NCBI GenBank assembly: GCA_963723745.1
Contig: CAVRRZ010000003.1
Coordinates: 124,001-188,000, forward strand
DNA: 64,000 nt
Direction: 5' to 3'
DNA from: CAVRRZ01 sp963723745
GTDB taxonomy: Bacteria; Actinomycetota; Actinomycetes; Mycobacteriales; Geodermatophilaceae
A model generated the notes under the pieces. The model saw only the letters and a list, made by a program, of their open reading frames with translations. It did not search any database and was not told the DNA's origin. Below are positions 17,671-25,700 of the stretch, in pieces; positions within the stretch are counted from its first letter, which is position 1, and each line of letters starts with the position of its first letter. The translations under genes and the position numbers were made by a program.

Positions 17671-18898
17671 TCAGCGTCTGGCCGCGGCCCGGTCGAGCGC
17701 GCCCTCGACGGCGGGCAGCAGCCAGGCTGCGACGTCCCCGAGCCGGGCGCCCGCCTCGGCCTGGCGGTCGGCCGATGTAGCGGGTGGCCAGCTCGGTCAG
17801 GTAGCCGCAGGCGGTCGCCCGGGCGGTTGCCGCGTCGAGGTCGAAGGGGGCCAGGACCTCCGGTGCGTCGTCGATGCACCGCCGCGCGGAGGCCGCCGGA
17901 TCGGCCAGGGAGTTCACCAGGTCCGACTGCAGGCCCCAGTGCAGCGTGTCGTACCCGACCGGCACGGAGGGGGCGAACCGCTCCCAGTCCCACACCAGCA
18001 GGGTGTCGCCGTCCACGGCGGTGTTCCACGGCGTCCAGTCGCCGTGCCACGCGCCCAGCCGCACCGGCACGTCGCCGTGCGCGTCGACGATGCGACCGGC
18101 CAGCTCGGCCAGTCCGGTGGCCGCGGCGCCGGCCGGCAGCCGGGCCACCCGGGCGGTCAGCTCGGCCCAGTAGGTCGTGCGGGACAGCGGCTCCGGCGCG
18201 GACGCCCCGATGGCGGCCACCTCGGCCTGCGCGGCCGCCACGCGGTCGGGCCGGGGCCGTCCCTTGCGCGGGTCGACCGGCAGGGGCGACTGCACCAGCA
18301 GCTCCAGGCCCTGCCAACGACCGCTGTGCAGCACACGGGGCACCGTCGAGCGGCGCAGCGCCGCGGTGGCCAGGGTGGTCAGCGCGGCGGCCTCGTCGGC
18401 CACCAGCCGGCGGGTCAGCTCGTCGACCCCCACCTTGACCCAGGCGAGCGTCCGGCCGACCGGGTCCAGCACCTGGAGCACAGGCTTGCGGTTGGCCCGG
18501 GGGGCGCCCAGGTACAGGCTGACCAGCACCTCGCGGCCGAGCACCTCGGCCAGGTGCGTCTCGATGCTCTCACCGGTGCCGGCCCCCTCCGGGCCGACCA
18601 GTCGCACGCGGTCGCGCAGCAGCCACGGGGCGAGCCCCGCGGACAACCCCGTGGCCAGCGCCGAGGCCTGCCAACGGGCGGTACGGCCGCGACCCACCCC
18701 GTACCGGCGGACCGCGCCCGCGGCGGCGCGGCGGCCGGCGGGCACGAGCAGCCGCGGGCGCCGGGCCGAGGGCAGCAGGAGGTACTCCCGCCGTACGCCT
18801 CCCGCCGCCGGGTCGCCGGCCGTGCCGACCTGCAGGTCGTGGGCGGGCCAGAGCAGGCGACCCACCTCGTGCAGGTGGTCCAGTCGGTCGTCGGTCAT
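17671..18898 (-). CDS. Aminoglycoside phosphotransferase-fold kinase (one frameshift)
   Basis: About 408 residues. The APH/choline-kinase catalytic loop is plain: LGAWHGDWTPWNTAVDGD, followed by the metal-binding LLVWDWERFAPSVPVGYD. The N-terminal ~100 residues are poorly conserved and Arg/Ala-rich. A one-base change near 17773 shifts the last 35 codons; the restored tail (LGDVAAWLLPAVEGALDRAA) looks helical. The ATG at 18898 overlaps the downstream stop of the ligase gene (ATGA). Embedded in an EPS operon, it more likely phosphorylates a sugar, lipid or polyol intermediate than confers antibiotic resistance. The substrate is unknown. Confidence 0.72.
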
Positions 18899-20340
18899 CG
18901 CAGTCCCCCCGGTAGCGGGCCGCCGGCCAGGGCCGGCGTCCGCAGGGAGGTCGCGACGGCGTCCGCCTCGGCCTCCTGCTGGTTGCGCCACAGCAGCGCG
19001 ATCGCCAGGAAGGCGATCACCAGCGGCATGGTCAGTGCGTTGTAGACGAACATGAAGAACAGCATCAGCACCATGGTTAGGAACCCGGCGTCGCCGATGG
19101 GGGTCCGGTCCCTCCGGTAGGCCCACATGGACCGCAGGAAGAACCCGACGTAGAGCAGCACGCCGCCGATGCCCTGGGCGACGAGCAGGAGCCACAACTG
19201 GCCGTTGCTGCCCAGGGTGGGGTTCCCGCACCGGCGGCACTGGTCGTTGGCGCCGATGGCGATGGAGTTGCTGCTGCCGAGGGCGGCTCGGGTCGCGCCG
19301 AAACCGATGATCGGCGAGTACTCGACGACCTCGAGGGTCCGCTCGATGGTGAAGCTGCGGATGTTGTTGCTCTTCGGGTTCTCGAAGCGGCCCTGCACGA
19401 TGTCCGACAGCGGCGTCGCCAGGATCAGGACGCCGACGACGGCGAGTGACACGAGGATTCCGCCGATGGCCAGGAACCTGCCGCGCATGGCCAGCCGGAG
19501 CGCGGTGATCGCGACGATGAGGCCGATGCTCAGCCACAGCCCGCGGTTGAGCGAGTAGACGATCGGGATCGCGGCGACACCGAGCAGCAGAATGCCCATG
19601 GCTCGCCGGCCGGGGCGCGCGTCGCGCAGCCAGGAGATGGCGAACCAGCCCAGCAGCAGCGCGAGGCAGTTGCCCCAGGTGTTCGTGTATCCGAACGGCG
19701 CGGCCGGGCGGGGGGAGGTGAAGCCGAGCACCTCCTGCAGCTGCGAGGACGCCGGGTGCACGAGGCTGCGGACGAAGCCGACCTGGGTCATCGACTGCGG
19801 CAGGAGCAGCTCGACGACCGAGGTGAACTCGAACCGGGGGGCGAACACGCCGAGCAGGCCGCCGGCGACCACGACGGTGAAGAAGAAGCCGAGCTGGCGC
19901 ACCAGCCGGCGCCGCGGGAACTCCGCCTCGGTGAGATTGCCGGCGTACAGCAGGATCACCGTCGCCGAGAGGTAGCCGGCCAGGTTGAACGCCACCGAGA
20001 TCAGCCGGCTCGAGGCGGTGTCGGGCAGCGTCCCGGGTGGGTTCTCGCCGAGCATGATCGTGCTGGCGAGGATCCAGACCAGGAAGAGCAGCCAGATCCC
20101 GAAGCCGGGCGGCACGGCCACCGTGCGGCGCCGCACCAGGTGCACCGCCATCGGCACCGCGAGCACGAACACGATCAGCGTGCCCATGCCCAGCGCCCAC
20201 CACAGCGGGTAGAGCAGCAGCAGCGCGGTGAGCGGCCACCCCGCCCGGGCCACCGCGCCGGGGGTGACGGGGCCCGGCGCGACCGGGAGCCGGTCGGCTC
20301 TGCCGGTCGCCCCGACCGCCGCCGGTCCAGCCGGGATCAT
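18895..20340 (-). CDS. O-antigen ligase / Wzy-polymerase-like membrane protein
   Basis: 481 residues with about 11-12 transmembrane helices and a long external loop between about residues 300 and 375 (GATRAALGSSNSIAIGANDQ, then CRRCGNPTLGSNGQLW), the layout of WaaL/Wzy proteins. It would polymerise or transfer the exported repeat units. The loop holds a CRRC pair that could form a disulfide or bind metal. It is coupled at both ends: ATGA with the Wzz-like gene (20337-20340) and with the phosphotransferase (18895-18898). Sequence alone does not distinguish polymerase from ligase; polymerase is more sensible in a Gram-positive organism. Confidence 0.85.
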   Translation of the reverse strand: MIPAGPAAVGATGRADRLPVAPGPVTPGAVARAGWPLTALLLLYPLWWALGMGTLIVFVLAVPMAVHLVRRRTVAVPPGFGIWLLFLVWILASTIMLGENPPGTLPDTASSRLISVAFNLAGYLSATVILLYAGNLTEAEFPRRRLVRQLGFFFTVVVAGGLLGVFAPRFEFTSVVELLLPQSMTQVGFVRSLVHPASSQLQEVLGFTSPRPAAPFGYTNTWGNCLALLLGWFAISWLRDARPGRRAMGILLLGVAAIPIVYSLNRGLWLSIGLIVAITALRLAMRGRFLAIGGILVSLAVVGVLILATPLSDIVQGRFENPKSNNIRSFTIERTLEVVEYSPIIGFGATRAALGSSNSIAIGANDQCRRCGNPTLGSNGQLWLLLVAQGIGGVLLYVGFFLRSMWAYRRDRTPIGDAGFLTMVLMLFFMFVYNALTMPLVIAFLAIALLWRNQQEAEADAVATSLRTPALAGGPLPGGLR

Positions 20341-22340
20341 CGCGCGGCGGGGCCCGCCGAACCGGGAGGCACGAGCTGCGGTCGTCCCCCGGTCGGCACC
20401 ACGGCACCGCTGTCATCGGCGGGTGCGTCGGTCGCGGCGCCCTTCGTGGCGCTGCCATTCGTCGCGCTGCCGTTCGTCGCGCTGCCGTTCGTCCCCGAGC
20501 TCTTCGCGGACGCGCCGTTGCCGTTCGTGGCGTTGCCGTTCGTCCCCGAGGTCTTCGCGGACGCGCCGTTGGCGGGGGCGCCGCTGGACGGCGCACCGTT
20601 CGCCGCGGTGGCGCCGGACGGTGTCGCCTTCGGCGGTGCGCCGCGGTCGGGCTCGGTCTCCTCGTCCGCGTGTGGGCCGTCGCCGGCCTGCGTGACCTCG
20701 TCGGTCGGCGAGACCTCGTCGGCCTGCGTGGCCTCGTCGGTCGGCGAGACCTCGTCGGCCTGCGTGGCCTCGTCGGTCGGCGTGGCCTCGTCGCCGGGGT
20801 CGTGGGACGCCTCGTCGTCCTCGGCGGCGGTGCGCTTGAGCCGACCGTCCAGGTCGCTGTCCCGTCCGTACCGCGCGATCACCGCGCCGAGCACCGCCGC
20901 GTGCATCGACTCCAGCTGTGCGACGGCGTCGATCACCTCGCGGGAGGAGGTCTGGCCCGCCTCGACCACCAGGACGGCGATCTCGGCGACGTTGGCCAGG
21001 GTCTGGGCGTCCGGGCTGTCCGTGGTCGGCGGCGCCTCGAGCACCACGTAGGTCCCCAGCTCGAGCAGCTGGTCCACGAGCTTGCGCGGGCTGCGCGTCT
21101 GCAACAGAGCGTCGGCCCGGTCGGGGTCGAGGCCGGGGCCGAGCACCCGCAGGTGGGGGATGTCGGGGATCCGGCGGGCTGCGGCGTCGACGTCCAGTTC
21201 GCCGGCGAGCACCTCGGCGAGACCGGGGCTCGGCGGCCCCTGGAGCAGGGCCTCCGCGGTGGGGCCGAACACGTCGGCGCAGACCAGGAAGACGTCCTCG
21301 CCGGCCCGGGCCAGGGACGCGGCCAGGTTCGCCGCGATCGGCCCGCCGCCCCTGCGGACCCCGGCGGCGAGGACCACGCGTCGGTCGCTCTCCTCGAGGC
21401 TCGTGGTCACGAGGTTGCGCAGCCGGGCGTAACCGCGCCCGTCGGCCGACAGCGGCGGCAGGATGTCCACCTCGCCGGCGTGCAGCCGGTTGGCGAGCAC
21501 GGCGGCGACCGGCACGCCGGTGCGGCGGTACAGGTCCTCGGGCGTGCGGACGACGTCGTCGGCACGGTGCCGCAGCGCGGCCACGCCGACGCCGAGCAGA
21601 GCACCGAGCAGGACGCCGGCCGCGAGGGTGATCAGCGGGTCGGGGCTGCTCGGCGCCGCGGGCAGCCGCGGCTGCGTGACGATCCGGCCCGGCGACACGG
21701 TCTGCGACCGGATCAGGTTCTGCTGGCTGCCGAGGGTGGCCAGCTGGTTGTTCAGGCCGGCGATCTGGTCGTCGGCCCGGTCCCTCGCCGAGGAGTCGGC
21801 GGGCAGGTCGGCGGCGGCGGCCTCGACGTCGTCGAGCTCGGCCTGTACCGCGTCGATGCGCTCCTGGAGCGCGGCCTCCTCCGTCTCGAGGACCGCCTCG
21901 GCCGTGGCCCGCCGCTGGGCCAGATAGGCCTCGGCGAAGGCGAGCGAACCGCGCTGCGCTTGGGCCGCGGAATCACCGACGAAACGGATGTCCAGGATCT
22001 CGGTGTTCGGCGGGACGGTGACGCCGACCTGGTCGGCCAGGCCGCGGGCATCACCCTCGGGGATGCCGAGCTCGTCGGCGGCCGCGGTCACCGTCTCGGT
22101 CGCGGTGACCAGTTGTGCCTCGGTATCGAGGTTGATGGCGTTGGCCCGGTCGCTGCCGCCGCCGATGGCGGTGACGAGGACGGCCGTGGTCGAGCGGTAC
22201 TCCTTGGGCGCCCACTGCAGGTACGCCATCGCCGCACCGATGCCCAGCGCCAGGCAGAGCAGGACGACCAGCCACTGCCGTCGCAGTAACACAAAGTAGT
22301 CGCCCAGTCGCGCCCCGTTGGCGCTGGTTGGGTTGTGCAT
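20337..22340 (-). CDS. Wzz/CapA-like chain-length protein fused to a degenerate tyrosine-kinase-like domain
   Basis: 667 residues. The N-terminal Wzz domain has a first transmembrane segment (QWLVVLLCLALGIGAAMAYL), an external helical region (about 50-240) and a second segment (PLITLAAGVLLGALLGVGVA). A cytoplasmic BY-kinase-like domain follows (about 330-500). Its Walker A is lost: GVRRGGGPIAANLA stands where GEGKST(S/T) is expected, and the usual D in the A' and B motifs is changed (VCADVFGPT retained in part, VVLEAPPT). The tail (about 500-667) is low complexity with 12-residue and 5-residue tandem repeats and has no Tyr cluster. It probably sets polymer length structurally without kinase activity. 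First gene of the minus-strand EPS operon. Confidence 0.85.
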   Translation of the reverse strand: MHNPTSANGARLGDYFVLLRRQWLVVLLCLALGIGAAMAYLQWAPKEYRSTTAVLVTAIGGGSDRANAINLDTEAQLVTATETVTAAADELGIPEGDARGLADQVGVTVPPNTEILDIRFVGDSAAQAQRGSLAFAEAYLAQRRATAEAVLETEEAALQERIDAVQAELDDVEAAAADLPADSSARDRADDQIAGLNNQLATLGSQQNLIRSQTVSPGRIVTQPRLPAAPSSPDPLITLAAGVLLGALLGVGVAALRHRADDVVRTPEDLYRRTGVPVAAVLANRLHAGEVDILPPLSADGRGYARLRNLVTTSLEESDRRVVLAAGVRRGGGPIAANLAASLARAGEDVFLVCADVFGPTAEALLQGPPSPGLAEVLAGELDVDAAARRIPDIPHLRVLGPGLDPDRADALLQTRSPRKLVDQLLELGTYVVLEAPPTTDSPDAQTLANVAEIAVLVVEAGQTSSREVIDAVAQLESMHAAVLGAVIARYGRDSDLDGRLKRTAAEDDEASHDPGDEATPTDEATQADEVSPTDEATQADEVSPTDEVTQAGDGPHADEETEPDRGAPPKATPSGATAANGAPSSGAPANGASAKTSGTNGNATNGNGASAKSSGTNGSATNGSATNGSATKGAATDAPADDSGAVVPTGGRPQLVPPGSAGPAAR
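20441..20793. repeat. In-frame tandem repeats in the Wzz-like C-terminal tail
   Basis: Three 36-nt units (about 20686-20721, 20722-20757, 20758-20793) encode 12-residue repeats of the DEATQADEVSPT type. Closer to the stop, 15-nt units around 20441-20492 encode NGSAT repeats, next to a larger duplication encoding ASAK(T/S)SGTNG. All keep frame. Copy number could vary by slippage and change tail length. Confidence 0.85.
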
Positions 22341-22517
22341 GAGTCCCCGTTCCCCCTTGGCCACGACTCCGCGCACCTCCTGTTCAAGTGCACGCGCTGG
22401 TCCCGGCCGCGTTTCTGCGGCTGGTCCCTCGCAGTGAATACCACCGGAAGGGATCCGGGAGGGGCATTCGTCGCGGCCGTGCCACCCGGACGGGCGAGTT
22501 CCGGGATCGGCTCTGGA

Positions 22518-22555
22518 CCTGATCGTCACTCTCTGTAATGCTTCGCCCGATCAGG
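22518..22555. promoter_or_regulatory. Regulatory region between the EPS operon and the surface-protein gene
   Basis: The 413-nt divergent gap 22341-22753 holds no gene. Inside it, CCTGATCG (22518-22525) and CGATCAGG (22548-22555) form a perfect 8-bp inverted repeat that encloses TCACTCTCTGTAA (22526-22538). That 13-mer fits the BldD-type box TNACNCWGNGTNA at all but one defined position. It is also copy 2 of the motif seen at 8389-8405. A TTGACA at 22690-22695 could be a -35 for the plus-strand gene, without a convincing -10. Function is inferred. Confidence 0.4.
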
Positions 22556-22753
22556 GGCTCCGGGTGCTGACGGGGGAGCTCACCGGAGGAAGGACCACGA
22601 CCGCATGCGCATTGAGCGACGATCGGTATACAGCGCGTTCTATCGAGCGTGCGGGTGTGCCGTCGGTCAGGGCGCCGCGGCCGGACGCCTTGACAGTCCT
22701 CGCGTGCAGTCGCTGCGGTGCTCACTCCCCGTCAACACCCGGAGTGTGCGCTG

Positions 22754-25700
22754 ATGCGCAGGTACTGGCAGCTGCTCTGCACCGCGGTCGTGACCGCCGT
22801 CGTGGTTCCGCTCTGCGTCGTGCCAGGGACGGCGTCGGCGGCCGGTGTCGCGCACGGCGGCGTGGTGGCGACGGTGCCGGGGACGCAGACCCCGCACATC
22901 CTCGACGGCACGGTTCACGACATCGTCGAGGTGGGCGACCGCGTCGTGGTGGCCGGCTCGTTCACCCAGGTGCAGCAGTCGCCGGGCAACGGCGGCGCGG
23001 CGGTCGACCGCCGCTACGTGTTCGCCTTCGACCCGGTGTCGGGCGCCATCGACGAGGCCTTCGACCCGGTCGTCAACGGCGAGGTGCGGGCGCTGGCCGC
23101 CGGCGCCGGCGACACGGTGTACGTCGGCGGCGCATTCTCGACGGTCAACGGCGAGACCCGGCGGCGCCTGGTGCAGCTGTCGATGAGCACCGGCGAGCGG
23201 CCCACGGCGTGGGTCACCCCGACCATCAACGCCCCCGTGAACGACCTCGCCGTCAGCGGCGGTCGGCTCTACGCCGCTGGGGACTTCACCCTGGTCGCCG
23301 GTCAGCCGCACGGCGGCCTGGTCGCGCTCAACCCGACCCGCGGCTGGCGGACGGCCTACCTCGGCGTCGACGTCGCGCTGAACCACAACTGGCCCGACAA
23401 CGGCGGGGTGGGGGAGGAGCACGCCCGGGCCCCCGTGGGCGTCGACACGATCGACGTGACCCCCGACGGCACGCGGATGATCGCGATCGGCAACTTCCGG
23501 GAGGCCGACGGGCTCGAGCGCGACCAGGTGGCCATGATCCGCCTGGGCGCGACGACGGCGACCGTCGACCCGGACTGGCGCACCCGCGCCTTCGAGCCGG
23601 CCTGCTACTTCTGGTCGTTCGACTCCTACGTCCGCGACGTGCAGTTCTCGCCGGACGGTTCGTACTTCGGCATCGTCACCTCCGGTGGCGGCAACCCCGG
23701 CACGATGTGCGACACCCTCACGCGCTGGGAGACGAACGCGACCGGCGACGACGTCGCGCCGACCTGGGCGGCGTTCAGCGGGGGCGACTCGCTGTTCTCG
23801 GTCGAGATCACGGGTACCGCCCTCTACACCGGCGGTCACCAGCGCTGGATGAACAACGACAACGGCCGCGACTTCGCCGCCGCCGGCGCGGTGCCGCGGG
23901 CCGGAATCTCCGCGCACGACCCGCGCACCGGGGTCCCGCTGGCCTGGAACCCGGGCCGGCACCCGCGCGGCGTGGGCGCCGAAGCACTGCTGGCCACGGC
24001 CGACGGTCTCTACGTCGGCATGGACACGCCCTACATCGGCAACCGGCGTCACCTGCGGCCCGGCCTGGCCTTCTTCCCGCTGGCCGGCGGCGCCACAGCG
24101 CCGTCGGAGAGCACCGGGTCGCTGCCGGCCAACGTGTACGTGGGCGGGCCGTTGAGCCCCGTGCCCGGCGCGGAGTCCGGCGAGGTGCTGCACCGGGTCA
24201 ACGTCGGCGGGCCGGAGATCGCCGCCACGGACGGCGGGCCGGCGTGGTCGGCGGACGAGGGTGCGGACAACCCCCTGCGAACCTCCGGCGGGCTGGTCAC
24301 CGACCGGGGCCCTGCCCCGACCATCGAGCCCAGCGTCCCGGCGACCACGCCGGCCGCGGTGTTCGAGGACGAGCGGGCCTCGCTCGGCATCCCCCTCGGC
24401 CCGCCCGGCCAGACGTGGAGCTTCCCGGTGGCGGCGGGCACCACCGTCGACGTCCGGCTCTACATGGCCGACCGCGACCCGGCCACGCCGAACATCCAGA
24501 ACCGGCTGTTCAACGTGTCCCTGGAGGGCGTCACCCGGCTGAACTTCTTCGACATCAACGCCGACGTCGGCCACGACGTCGGCACGGTGAAGGTCCTGCA
24601 GGTGACTCCTGAGGACGGCACGGTCGACCTCGGCATGCACACCCTGATCGGCAACCCGGTCGTGTCGGCCATCGAGATCGTCGAGTCCGTGCCCGGCACG
24701 CCACTGCCGACGGGTGTGGACGACGTGCTCGCGCGCTGGTTCGACGGCACCACGGCCGGCACCGACCAGAGCGCCCCGGCCGGTGGCCTGGAGTGGAGCA
24801 GGGTGCGTGGCGCCTTCATGGCCGGCGACCAGCTCATCTACGGCTACCCGGCCGCGAACGGTGACTACTCGCTGCACCGGCGCAGCTTCGACGGTGCCGC
24901 GTTCGGTGCGGCGACGGTGCTCGACCCGTACAACGACCCGGCGTGGAGCGACCTGCTCACCGGGACGTGGTGGTTCGACGTGATCCCCAACTTCTACCGG
25001 GGCATGGCGCCGACGTTCCACGGCCAGCTGCGCACCGTGAGCTCCATGGTCCTCGACGACGGCCGGCTCTACTTCACCCGCACCGGGTTCCCCGGGCTCT
25101 ACTCCCGCCCGTTCTCGGTCGACAGCGGCATCGTCGGCGAGCGGCAGCGGACCGAGGTGGCCACCGGCTTCGCAGACGTCGCCGGCGCCTTCCTGTCCGG
25201 CGACCGGCTCCACTGGGCGGACCGCTCGACCGGTGAGCTGCGCAGCGCGCCGTGGAACGGCGGCTCGCCGGACCCGGCTGTCTCCGTGGTCGAGGGCGGC
25301 CCCGCCGTCGACGGCCGCTCCTGGGCGACGCGGGCGCTGTTCGTCGGTCCGGGCGAGAACCCCGATGTGCCCAACGTGCCGCCCACCGCGGAGATGGCCG
25401 CCGACTGCACCGAGCTCACGTGCGAGTTCTCCAGCGCCGGCTCCGAAGACAGCGACGGCACGATCGAGTCCTACGAGTGGACCTTCGGCGACGGCGGGAC
25501 GAGCGACGAGGCCGATCCGTCGCACACCTACGCCGAGGCCGGCACCTACCAGGTCGAGCTGGCCGTGACCGACGACGTCGGTGCCCGCGTCACCGCGACC
25601 GAGCAGGTCGTGGTCAGCGAGGCCCCGGACGGTGCGGCCATCGCGGTGCGTGGGACGGCGGGCGTCTCGGCGCGCGGCGTCACCTCCGCGACGGTGACCG

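Noticed and set aside
17671..18898. Aminoglycoside resistance gene
   Set aside because: APH fold only; it sits in and is coupled to an EPS operon, and the fold covers many sugar and lipid kinases.
16592..20596. Apparent single 1334-codon minus-strand gene across the EPS operon
   Set aside because: It joins real pieces of a sulfotransferase and a phosphotransferase with out-of-frame sequence from the ligase and Wzz-like genes; a chance open frame, not a fusion.
20686..20793. Possible CRISPR-like short repeats
   Set aside because: The 36-nt units are contiguous with no spacers and are in-frame coding repeats of the Wzz-like tail.
22690..22695. TTGACA as a confident -35 for surface-protein paralog 1
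   Set aside because: No TANNNT-like -10 at 16-18 nt; only mentioned as a possibility.
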